A DNA stretch of 37,442 nucleotides, taken from positions 1-37,442 of the forward strand of contig NZ_QRGD01000015.1 of assembly GCF_003449015.1 (NCBI RefSeq). The letters run 5' to 3'. How positions within the stretch are numbered: the stretch's first letter is position 1; every line of letters starts with the position of its first letter. Source of the stretch: Aureibaculum luteum. GTDB lineage: Bacteria; Bacteroidota; Bacteroidia; Flavobacteriales; Flavobacteriaceae. Shown piece after piece: positions 16,774-25,134 of this stretch. A program made the position numbers and the translations under genes. Below the pieces are notes generated by a model, which was not told where the DNA came from, did no database searches, and saw only the letters and a list, made by a program, of their open reading frames with translations.

Positions 16774-18938
16774 TATTTGATGATGGTAGGTTTAATTAAT
16801 ACAGTCAGTTTCTTTTTAGTGTCCTCACGTTTCTTTTTACTGAAAAACCATTTGATTACTGGTATTCTTGCTAAAAATGGAACACCATTACCTGAGTCAT
16901 TTTTAATTTTTTCTTCCAAACCGCCCAAAATGACCAAATCTTGATCTTTAACCCTAATGATTGAATTGAACTCTCTTGAATTAATGCCGGGAGGTGCATC
17001 GTCTGCTACTTTATTACTGTTAAAGGTTGATTGGATGACATTTATATCTAAGGTAATTTGACCATCGCCTGAGACTAGTGGTTTTATATTGATGGCAAAT
17101 TCAGCATCAATCGGTTGGTAATTAGTAACATCCGATATTTGTGGGTTTAGACTCCCAATAATATCACGTTGTGTAACGGCGTAATATGTAGTTTCACCAA
17201 TAGATAAATTGGCTCTATGACCGTTTAATGCCGATAATCTTGGTGATGATCTGATTTTTATGTCTCCATTGGTTTCCATCGCTTTGATATTAGCAAAAAA
17301 ATTAGGAACAACCTGTCCTAAATTTAAAGAACCAAAACCACTAAAACCACCAATTATCCTATTAATTGTACTCGCTCCCAAATTGACATCAGCATTTGGA
17401 TAAATATCACCTTGTGTTGTGGTGGGTTCTGCACCAATTCCCCAACTAATTCCTGTTTCTATCGTTGCTGATTTATTGACTTCTAATAACATTACCTCTA
17501 TTAATATAACAGGTACTGGTTTATCAATATAGGTAATAAACTCTTTAAAACGCTTAATATTTTGACTTGGCCCACTAACTATAAAACTATTCAACTCCAC
17601 ATCTACCATTACTTTTAAATCTTTAACCACATCTTCTGGTAGCATATTGATTAAAGATTCTACTTGGTTGTCTCGCTCTGAAAATGATTCCGTTCTGTTG
17701 GTATTTATATTTTGAAGATTGGAGTTGTTTAAGCTGTTTACATTACTAGAACTACCTGTATTAATGTAATTGCTAGAATTATTATAATTACTATAGCCAC
17801 TGTTCTGTGAATAACTGCTAGTTGACCTGCCTGCTCTTCTTTCTGTACTTGTATTATTGGTCATCACTTCAATAGACCGATGCATTAAAGGAATTACTAC
17901 AGCATCACGTAAAGATATCTGCTCCTTTTTCCCAAAGTAATAAATAGAGTCTCTTTTTTTATATGTAAAATCTGTGTTTTCAAGTATTCTATCCAAAAGT
18001 AAATCATAAGTGATGAAATCTGCTTTTACTGTTGCATTTCCAGCCTCATTTAAAGGTGCTGCGGTAAACATATTCTTATTAAGCTCATGACCAATGTCGT
18101 AAATGACATTTGATATAGGCGTATTGTCAAATTCGACATTCATTATTTGTGAAATAGTATCAGTTACTTCAAAGAAAAAATTAGACCGCCGCTGTCTTTG
18201 AGGTCGTTGAGATTGCTGCGGTCTTTCTGGCTCCTTTCCTGTTGAATTACTTTTATTTTGATTTGGAATCGCAGTAATTTGCAGAATGTCATTTTGTTCA
18301 AAAAGATAAAAATTGTCTCTTGTTTTAGTTACGGAAAGATTATTGGCAAAAGCAATTTTATCTAAGGCATTATCAAAAGGCATACTTTTTATATATGATG
18401 ATATTAATAAACGTTCCATTCCAGGAGCAAAAACCAAATTTTTACCCGTTTTATCCATAATCTGTTTAAATGCCAAGTACAACGTATCTCTTCTTAAATC
18501 GACACTAAAAATATCAGCGTTTATATTGTAATTAATAGGAATTTCACGTTGTTTTACAATAGGAACTTCTTTTTCCAATTTATGAATTGAAAATATATTC
18601 CCTGTAAAATCTATATCCAAATCATACTCTTTACATAAAAAAATTAAAACATCAGAAACTGTAGCGTTAGAAAAATTATTTCGAATGTTAATATCATTTA
18701 GTTCTGGATGGATATTCAAATTTAATTTATGGGCTGTTGCCAAGGCCTGTAGAAAATCAGATAGTGTAACATCATTTACATTTATTTCTGCCTTTTGACT
18801 TAAGCCTGGGGCATCTATTATAATACTTTCTAATTTGGTTTGAAGTTGATCAATGCGGGCATTTTGTGCCTTTAATTGTAGTGTAAACCCAACAAACATG
18901 ATTAGAAATGAAAATTTTAAAATGTAGTTTTTTATCAT
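16773..18938 (-). CDS. gspD: Secretin, type II secretion outer-membrane channel (GspD-like)
   Basis: 721 residues; signal peptide ending LKA before QNARID. N-terminal periplasmic domains contain STN/N-type folds (about 45-110, VTLSDFLQALATAHKLNLNI; about 145-215; about 260-330). A spacer at about 215-250 is rich in Gln, Arg and Pro, and another at about 365-415 is rich in Ser, Asn and Tyr. Residues about 440-470 form a KH-like domain (NSFIVSGPSQNIKRF). The C-terminal secretin domain starts at VPVILIEVMLLEVNKSATIE and includes FFANIKAMETNGDIKIRSSP, LSIGETTYY and VPFLARIPVIKWFFS. This last segment (G-V-P-x-L-x-x-I-P) is the secretin signature. The two low-complexity spacers are unusual additions. 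Confidence 0.95.
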   Translation of the reverse strand: MIKNYILKFSFLIMFVGFTLQLKAQNARIDQLQTKLESIIIDAPGLSQKAEINVNDVTLSDFLQALATAHKLNLNIHPELNDINIRNNFSNATVSDVLIFLCKEYDLDIDFTGNIFSIHKLEKEVPIVKQREIPINYNINADIFSVDLRRDTLYLAFKQIMDKTGKNLVFAPGMERLLISSYIKSMPFDNALDKIAFANNLSVTKTRDNFYLFEQNDILQITAIPNQNKSNSTGKEPERPQQSQRPQRQRRSNFFFEVTDTISQIMNVEFDNTPISNVIYDIGHELNKNMFTAAPLNEAGNATVKADFITYDLLLDRILENTDFTYKKRDSIYYFGKKEQISLRDAVVIPLMHRSIEVMTNNTSTERRAGRSTSSYSQNSGYSNYNNSSNYINTGSSSNVNSLNNSNLQNINTNRTESFSERDNQVESLINMLPEDVVKDLKVMVDVELNSFIVSGPSQNIKRFKEFITYIDKPVPVILIEVMLLEVNKSATIETGISWGIGAEPTTTQGDIYPNADVNLGASTINRIIGGFSGFGSLNLGQVVPNFFANIKAMETNGDIKIRSSPRLSALNGHRANLSIGETTYYAVTQRDIIGSLNPQISDVTNYQPIDAEFAINIKPLVSGDGQITLDINVIQSTFNSNKVADDAPPGINSREFNSIIRVKDQDLVILGGLEEKIKNDSGNGVPFLARIPVIKWFFSKKKREDTKKKLTVLIKPTIIK

Positions 18939-18959
18939 ACTATTTTTTTTATAAATACA

Positions 18960-20372
18960 CTAAAAGTCAGTTAATAACGGATATACTTCTTCAATGGAAG
19001 TTTCTCCAGTTACTACCAATTGTAAAGCATTGTCTTTTAAGGTTGCAATTTTTTTAGTTTTAATATATGCGTCAATCTCCAAACTGTTTTTTTTGATTTG
19101 TTCTGTCAATTCTCTAGTTATAGGAATAATTTCATAGATAGCTTTTCGCCCAGAATAACCAGTATGGAAACAATCACTACATCCAACAGCTTTGTAGTGT
19201 TGCGTCAGTGATTTAGGAATTTCAAATCCATCAGGGAAAAGTTCCTTTGAAACTGTTGCTTTACTTTTACAATGGTTACATAATTTACGAACCAAACGTT
19301 GAGCCACACTCACTTTTAGGGTACTCGCAATTAGAAAAGACGGTACACCCATGTCAATTAATCTAGAAATGGTTGCCCAAGCCGAGTTAGTATGTATTGT
19401 TGAGAGTACCAAATGTCCAGTTAATGAAGCTCGTACAGCCATGTTCGCTGTATCAACATCTCTAATTTCACCTACCATAATTATATCAGGGTCTTGGCGT
19501 AAAAAAGTACGTAGTGATTTTGCAAAATCTAACCCAATATTTTCTTTGAGTTGTACTTGATTAATGCCTTCCAAGGTATACTCAATAGGGTCTTCAATAG
19601 TCAAAATATTTCTTGCATTCGTGTTTAATAATTTCAAGGTAGCGTAAAGTGTTGTTGTTTTTCCCGAGCCCGTTGGACCAGAAATCAATACAATCCCATT
19701 TTGATTTTTAACACTATTCTTGTAACGTCTTAAATCTTCATCTGTAAACCCTAGTTTATCTAATTGAATGTTTGTAGCTTCTTTAGAAAGTAAACGCAAT
19801 ACCAACTTTTCGCCATGTAAAGTAGGTAAAGACGAAACCCTAATGTCATAAGATTCTACTGGTGTATTGATGTTGATACGACCATCTTGTGGTAGTCGTT
19901 TTTCAGCGATATCTAGTCCAGATTTTACTTTAAGCTGATTGATAATTTTAGGATATTCCTCTGTTGGAATTACATATCGCTCCAATAGTTTACCATCAAT
20001 TCTAAAACGCACCCTTCTTGTATGTTCAAAAGCTTCAAAATGAATATCACTACTACCTAAAGATTTAGCTTCATGGATTATATTAATCAATAAATCTTTA
20101 GAGTCAGTCAGCTGTGTATTAATGGCTGTATTTGTTTTTCTATAATTCTGACTTAAGTATTGTTGGATATTCTCTGTGGTCTCCAGCAAAAGCTCAATTT
20201 TTTTACCAAGGATAATTTGTAGTTCATTTTTAAGATTCTCTTGGTTTTCCTTATCTGATTTAAATATTATACTTCCATTTTGTTTACTATGAGGAATAAT
20301 CCGATAATGATATGCCTGTTCAGCACTTATTAATTGTTGTAATTGGGTCGCTATGTTAAAATTATCGCTCAT
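18960..20372 (-). CDS. gspE: Type II secretion / type IV pilus assembly ATPase (GspE/PilB)
   Basis: 470 residues. A short N-terminal domain (1-75) is followed by the linker SSDIHFEA (Asp box region) and RFRIDGKLLER. Walker A is GPTGSGKTTTL at about 231-241; the Walker B region is DPDIIMVGEIRD at about 291-302. The arginine/His box reads LTGHLVLSTIHTNSA. The zinc finger cysteines are CNHC (about 361) and CSDC (about 400). The protein is complete and all key residues are present. It powers pseudopilus assembly from the cytoplasmic face. Its ATG shares one base with the stop of the peptidase gene. Confidence 0.96.
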   Translation of the reverse strand: MSDNFNIATQLQQLISAEQAYHYRIIPHSKQNGSIIFKSDKENQENLKNELQIILGKKIELLLETTENIQQYLSQNYRKTNTAINTQLTDSKDLLINIIHEAKSLGSSDIHFEAFEHTRRVRFRIDGKLLERYVIPTEEYPKIINQLKVKSGLDIAEKRLPQDGRININTPVESYDIRVSSLPTLHGEKLVLRLLSKEATNIQLDKLGFTDEDLRRYKNSVKNQNGIVLISGPTGSGKTTTLYATLKLLNTNARNILTIEDPIEYTLEGINQVQLKENIGLDFAKSLRTFLRQDPDIIMVGEIRDVDTANMAVRASLTGHLVLSTIHTNSAWATISRLIDMGVPSFLIASTLKVSVAQRLVRKLCNHCKSKATVSKELFPDGFEIPKSLTQHYKAVGCSDCFHTGYSGRKAIYEIIPITRELTEQIKKNSLEIDAYIKTKKIATLKDNALQLVVTGETSIEEVYPLLTDF

Positions 20373-20851
20373 TAAATGGCATATAAATTAGTGAATTCAA
20401 AAATCCAGTTCACACTTAAAATCATAGTTAAAAACAAGGCTTGTAATCCTGCTAACGGTACAGTTGCATCTTTAAGTGATGGCTTTAATAATAAAAACAC
20501 CATTAATGAAAAAACTAAGGAAAATGAAAACAGAATGATAAATGTACTTATGGGAAAACTAATTGCTATAACAATGAAAAAAAATACATCTCCAAGTCCC
20601 AATGCATCATTTAATTTGGTTTTTAATTTGAATTTAGCATAGAGAAAAAGTATGCCAATTATCAAAACAATAATGACTAAATTCATACCAATATTTACCA
20701 AGTATTGCATTGGGGTGGTTTCTAAAAAATAAGAAAATGACAATAATATTCCTGAACCTATCAATATCACGAGATAGACTTTTCGTTCTCTAAAATCTTG
20801 AATACAAATGGCCAGAAGACAACAAAGGCTTATTATTTTTAATAGAATCAT
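20372..20851 (-). CDS. Prepilin peptidase, A24 family, short form
   Basis: 159 residues, almost entirely membrane helices. The two catalytic aspartates of type IV prepilin peptidases are visible: Asp19 in CIQDFRERKVYL and Asp88 in GLGDVFFF (the GxGD motif). The N-terminal methyltransferase/zinc domain of the larger PilD/GspO proteins is missing, as in archaeal and other short A24 enzymes, so N-methylation of pilins is not expected from this protein. It would process the pseudopilins at 20870, 34162 and 34517. It is encoded between the GspG-like pilin and GspE. Confidence 0.9.
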   Translation of the reverse strand: MILLKIISLCCLLAICIQDFRERKVYLVILIGSGILLSFSYFLETTPMQYLVNIGMNLVIIVLIIGILFLYAKFKLKTKLNDALGLGDVFFFIVIAISFPISTFIILFSFSLVFSLMVFLLLKPSLKDATVPLAGLQALFLTMILSVNWIFEFTNLYAI

Positions 20852-20869
20852 CTTATGAACTTGACTTAA

Positions 20870-21298
20870 TTAATCTTTTATTATTTCCTTTAAGATATTA
20901 TTGTGATCCACTTCCCAAACATTAAATACGCCATCGCCGTCAAAATCCGTAACCGCAGTAGCACGAGCTTTAAAACTATTATTTGAAGCTTCTATAATAT
21001 CATAGGCATAATTAGCATTGCCATTTTCTAGCACAGTTTGGGGTGCTTCAAAATCAATCGCATTAAAATCAGAGCTATACTTAGAAATCATAAAAAACTG
21101 TTGCCGTTCTAAATTATAAATATGTTTAAGCTGTGTTTGTGCCTCTAAACTTTTTGTTTTTGAAATTAAAGGCATTAGGTTAGGTAAGGCTAGCAATAAT
21201 AAGATACCTATAATCACCAAGACTACTAACAATTCTTGTAAGTTAAAAGCGGATAGTTTTTTTGAATACATTTTCATTTTTAGGTGATTTTGATTCAA
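20870..21298 (-). CDS. GspG-like major pseudopilin
   Basis: 142 residues from ATG 21298; ATG 21277 (MKMYSKKLSAFN) gives a more typical short leader. The type III signal reads KKLSA/FNLQELLVVLVIIGILLLLALP: Glu at +5 of the mature protein and a hydrophobic helix, but Ala rather than Gly at -1. The mature body has LEAQTQLKHIYNLERQQFF and a C-terminal DFDGDGVFNVWEVD, a calcium-loop-like Asp cluster. GspG pseudopilins bind calcium, which agrees. It is the first gene of the six-gene left arm. The region upstream (21299-21539) is shared with the divergent RHS operon. Confidence 0.9.
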   Translation of the reverse strand: MNQNHLKMKMYSKKLSAFNLQELLVVLVIIGILLLLALPNLMPLISKTKSLEAQTQLKHIYNLERQQFFMISKYSSDFNAIDFEAPQTVLENGNANYAYDIIEASNNSFKARATAVTDFDGDGVFNVWEVDHNNILKEIIKD

Positions 21299-21326
21299 AT
21301 CTAAATAAATATTTTAATTCGGAATG

Positions 21327-21421
21327 ACCATATATATGCATATAACAGCCTAAAAAACGGAAAACCTTACAATAGGTTAAGAGAATCATACCATTCATTC
21401 TGATAAGTATCAAATAGGTTT
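21327..21421 (+). promoter_or_regulatory. Tandem regulatory elements upstream of the RHS operon
   Basis: The segment 21390-21422 matches 14210-14242 at 25 of 33 positions without gaps (ACCATTCAT, then N16, then TAGGTTTA). A second, weaker copy lies 42 bp upstream: ACGGAAA-N9-TAGGTTAA at 21357-21380. ACCATATAT at 21327 lies 63 bp (three times 21) before ACCATTCAT at 21390. The cluster could serve both the plus-strand RHS operon and the minus-strand secretion arm. Regulator binding is inferred. Confidence 0.5.
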
Positions 21422-21539
21422 AAACTTCAGGTTTTTAAGAAAATCAACGCGAAATTGTGTCTAACTTTATATCAGAAAATAAGTCCTAAAAAAGCTTAGT
21501 ATAAAATCGCTAAACAATCCATTAACTAAATTTTTTGTT

Positions 21540-24500
21540 ATGAATAAATTGTCACTATTAACTTTTCTATTTATTTCGTTTACAGTTTATAGTCAAGACC
21601 TTCCTGAAGTAATATATCCATCTCCAACAGCAGCTGCATTGGGGGAATATGGAAACACTCCAATATCTCTATCTACAGGAACTCCAGATATTAATATTCC
21701 TATATGGGTAATAAAAGGCAAAAAGCTGAGTGTTCCTATTTCATTGTCATATAGAGCTTCTGGTATTAAGGTAGAAGAGCTTGGTTCGCAAGTTGGTTTG
21801 GGTTGGACGCTTAATGCAGGGGGAATGGTTACAAGAGCAGTTAAAGACAAAGTAGATATTGGCACAAATATTCATGGAATGGCTCCACAAAGATCTCCTT
21901 TGATTGATGATACTTTTTTTTCAGCTAATTTCTACCGCAACGGCTACAGTTCAATAAATGGTAGAACAGATTTAGTCGAAACATTATTCGACACTTATGA
22001 ATATAAGGATAAGTCTCCAGATGTATTTTATTATAATTTTGTAGGATTTTCAGGGAAATATATTTTTGATGATGCTGGAAACCCTATGGTTTCACCAGAT
22101 ATTAATTTTAAAATTGATGGTCTTGCATCTAAAATTACAGATACTAATGGGAATATTTATTCTTTTAATCTTTATGAATCTGATGACAATTCATCGACAA
22201 TAACTGGCTGGTACTTAACAAAAATAGAAAGTGCCGATTTAACTGAATGGATAGATTTTGAATATACTTCCGAGACAAATCAAACGCTTATTAATAAAAG
22301 GGGGGCGTTATTGATAAACTATTTTAATACTGGGACAGCCAATTCTATTCCTTGGTATCAAAGTCCAGCCAATACAAGTTATAGGCTTTTCAAAATTACA
22401 ACTAGTTTTGGAGAAACAGTAACTTTTAATGCAGGAGAAGATCGTGAAGACTTATATGCTACAAGTTCATTGGCAGAGTCATACAGACCAAAAACAATCG
22501 GAGATATAGAAATTAGCTATTCAGGAAACTGTATAAAAAAAATAGATTTCGACTATGAGTTTGTAGAATCTGAAACTCCAGGATATGTAGATACTTGGTG
22601 GAATGGTACGAGCCATGATTTAACTTGGGCAAATAAACGCCTTTATTTAAAAGGATTAACAGAAACCACTTGTAATGATGACGATGTAAAAACATATGAC
22701 TTTGAATACTATGGAAGAACTACCGCTAATAAAGATTTATTACCCAGTAAATTATCTTACGCCCAAGACCATTGGGGGTATTTTAATGGAGAAACTTCAA
22801 ATCAGTCCTATGTGCCTACTTTTCAGGGTAATATTCCTGATTTTAATGGTTTAAACCATTACTTAACTGTTAATGGAGCAGATCGCACACCTTCTTATCC
22901 ACATATGGAATATGGCACTTTAAAATCTATTACCTACCCCACTGGAGGTGAAACAGAATTTATTTTTGAGCAACATCAAAATATAAACGGAGGGCACCTC
23001 CCGCATTTAAATTTAAATGCTAACTCTGGTGGTCTCAGAATAGAAGAGGTTAATGATAAAATAGACGGTGTTACTGTTAAAAGTAAAAAATACACATATT
23101 CAGGTGGTTCATATGCTGACTATCCATATTATGGAGATAGCGATTTAGTTTATGTTACTGAATCTTATGATAGTGAATCGGAACAACTACATCATTTAAT
23201 ACATCCTGCAATTGGCACGGGGTCCACAAGTACAGAAGCTGATCCTTTACCTTATATTAAAATGGGCTCGGGTAACCCTATAGCCTTAGGTATTACTAAT
23301 GGTTATCATTTAAATTACGGAAGTGTAATAGAAAAAGAAACAGGAAATGGCCAGGTTCATCATAGTTTTACAACTGCAGGATGGTCTGGCTTAGGAATAG
23401 TGGTATATGACGATATTGATGTAACTGTAAATCTTGTTAGGAAACATCATCAAAGGACTTATTGGTCTTTAGTTGAAAAAAGTTCATGGACTACTTTTAG
23501 CCATAAATGGCCATTTGTTCCTGCAATAGATCAAAGTTGGAAACGGGGATTACCTATATCTAAATCTTATATTTCTGAAGGGGATGAACTTATTAAGTCC
23601 ATTTCATATAAATATGACTTTAAAGAGTTAAAAGGTATTAAGAGAAAAGTGAGATATAATACTGCAAACGAAATGGAAGAATATTTAAACAGTATAAATC
23701 TATCTCCAATGTCTAGTGCGACTATTGTATATATGAATATGGAATTACCAGGTACTACGGGTGGTTCTGGTAATATCAATTCAGGTTCGGAGGAAATATT
23801 TTATTATCAAGACACAAAAGTGAGCATGGGCGTAGCATTGGTAAACAAAGAGACAATTATAGAAAACGGTATTACTACGGTTAAAGATTACACCTACAAT
23901 GACCAAAATCAGTTAGCTACTACCACATTCACAAATAGTCTAGATCAAACTATAGTATCAGAAAATAAATACCCACAAGACTTTTCTGCACCTAGTAATG
24001 TATATGAGAAAATGGAGACTGCTAACATTATCAATCCTGTAATTGAACAAAATACTACTATAGATACAGAGCCTTTATCTAAGGTGAAAAATAATTATGA
24101 AGATTGGGGAAATACGGTTTATAAACCAAAGATTGTTCAAACTTCAAAAGGTACAGATATTTTAGAAGACCGTGTTGAATATCTTGATTACTATGACAAT
24201 GGTAATATACAAGAAGTATTAAAGACTGACGGTACGCATATTGTATATATCTGGGGTTATAAAGAACAGTATCCTATAGCCAAGATAGAGAATGCTACTT
24301 ATTCTGAAGTATCAAGTGAAATAAATAATTTACATACAAAGTCTGATGCTGATGATGACCGTACTGTAGATATAATAGATAGTAGCGGCGTTATCACAAG
24401 TTATGAAGGTAATGAAGGGGCTTTACGCTCAGCCTTAAATTCCTTAAGAAGTTTGCCAGCATTGTCAGATGCCATGATTACCACCTATACCTTTGATCCG

Positions 24501-24638
24501 TTGATTGGCATAACAAGCATGACCGATGCACGAGGTTATGCAATGTACTATGAATACGACCACTTTAATCGTTTAAAACAGGTAAAAGATAAGAATGGTA
24601 AAATCTTAAGCCAGAATGAATACCATTATAAAAACTAA
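21540..24638 (+). CDS. RHS / SpvB-like repeat protein
   Basis: 1032 residues; signal peptide ending VYS before QDLPEV. The N-terminus (about 25-100) has GEYGNTPISLSTGTPDINIP, then LSYRASGIKVEELGSQVGLG and WTLNAGGMVTR, the conserved start of Bacteroidota RHS/SpvB-type proteins related to the TcB part of Tc toxins. The middle is beta-rich with many YD-type pairs (YDFEYYGRTT, YTYSGGSY, YTYNDQNQLATTT). The C-terminus carries YD repeats (YTFDPLIGITSMTDARGYAM and YEYDHFNRLKQVKDKNGK). It has no toxin tip and no type IX sorting domain. It probably pairs with the DUF6443 RHS protein encoded next as part of one shell. Confidence 0.88.
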   Translation: MNKLSLLTFLFISFTVYSQDLPEVIYPSPTAAALGEYGNTPISLSTGTPDINIPIWVIKGKKLSVPISLSYRASGIKVEELGSQVGLGWTLNAGGMVTRAVKDKVDIGTNIHGMAPQRSPLIDDTFFSANFYRNGYSSINGRTDLVETLFDTYEYKDKSPDVFYYNFVGFSGKYIFDDAGNPMVSPDINFKIDGLASKITDTNGNIYSFNLYESDDNSSTITGWYLTKIESADLTEWIDFEYTSETNQTLINKRGALLINYFNTGTANSIPWYQSPANTSYRLFKITTSFGETVTFNAGEDREDLYATSSLAESYRPKTIGDIEISYSGNCIKKIDFDYEFVESETPGYVDTWWNGTSHDLTWANKRLYLKGLTETTCNDDDVKTYDFEYYGRTTANKDLLPSKLSYAQDHWGYFNGETSNQSYVPTFQGNIPDFNGLNHYLTVNGADRTPSYPHMEYGTLKSITYPTGGETEFIFEQHQNINGGHLPHLNLNANSGGLRIEEVNDKIDGVTVKSKKYTYSGGSYADYPYYGDSDLVYVTESYDSESEQLHHLIHPAIGTGSTSTEADPLPYIKMGSGNPIALGITNGYHLNYGSVIEKETGNGQVHHSFTTAGWSGLGIVVYDDIDVTVNLVRKHHQRTYWSLVEKSSWTTFSHKWPFVPAIDQSWKRGLPISKSYISEGDELIKSISYKYDFKELKGIKRKVRYNTANEMEEYLNSINLSPMSSATIVYMNMELPGTTGGSGNINSGSEEIFYYQDTKVSMGVALVNKETIIENGITTVKDYTYNDQNQLATTTFTNSLDQTIVSENKYPQDFSAPSNVYEKMETANIINPVIEQNTTIDTEPLSKVKNNYEDWGNTVYKPKIVQTSKGTDILEDRVEYLDYYDNGNIQEVLKTDGTHIVYIWGYKEQYPIAKIENATYSEVSSEINNLHTKSDADDDRTVDIIDSSGVITSYEGNEGALRSALNSLRSLPALSDAMITTYTFDPLIGITSMTDARGYAMYYEYDHFNRLKQVKDKNGKILSQNEYHYKN

Positions 24639-24660
24639 TAACTAGAAAATATACAATCAC

Positions 24661-25128
24661 ATGAAAACTCATTATTATTTATTACTAGTAGTACTTTTTT
24701 GTATAAGTATTCCCAATACTGTTGAAGGGCAAAATAAGAAAGGCAAATCTTCGACTGATTTATTGTTAGGAACTTGGACATTTGATTACGATTCTTCTCT
24801 AAAAAATATAGACAAGAGTAATAAGTCACAATTTGATTCCCTTCCTAAACAACAACGCAGTGAAATGAAATCAATATACTTAAACAGGCAAATAGTATTT
24901 GAAGCTGATGGCAATTTTACATTATTATTAGCAGATAAAAGAAAGTCAACGGGAACATGGAAACTCAGTGAGAATGATAAATATATCCTTTTTACAAGCC
25001 CTAACGGAAAAGTATTTATTCAAAAAATAGAAAAGCTATCTGCAACTGACCTAATCGTTAAATTAAAGGAAGTTGGTGACATAAAAGCTTTCATTTCGAA
25101 GCTTCATTATACAAAAAACCAAAAATAG
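24661..25128 (+). CDS. Small secreted lipocalin-like protein
   Basis: 155 residues; signal peptide ending VEG before QNKKGK. The motif LLGTWTFDYD near the start of the mature protein, followed by IVFEADGNFTLLLADKRKSTGTWKLS, then KYILFTSP, is the pattern of lipocalin-like domains in Bacteroidota (GxW plus a GTW strand). It lies 22 bp after the first RHS gene and 6 bp before the second, so it belongs to the same operon. It may be a chaperone or accessory for the RHS proteins; this is inferred from position only. Confidence 0.75.
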   Translation: MKTHYYLLLVVLFCISIPNTVEGQNKKGKSSTDLLLGTWTFDYDSSLKNIDKSNKSQFDSLPKQQRSEMKSIYLNRQIVFEADGNFTLLLADKRKSTGTWKLSENDKYILFTSPNGKVFIQKIEKLSATDLIVKLKEVGDIKAFISKLHYTKNQK

Positions 25129-25134
25129 AAAGCC

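Noticed and set aside
15056-21298. Type IV pilus rather than type II secretion
   Set aside because: Not fully excludable, but no PilT-type retraction ATPase, no PilY1 and no major pilin of typical length are seen; GspG-like Asp-rich loop and several minor pseudopilins favour T2SS.
21540-24638. ADP-ribosyltransferase toxin (because of SpvB-like N-terminus)
   Set aside because: Only the beta-rich SpvB/TcB-like part is present; no ADP-ribosyltransferase motif at the C-terminus.
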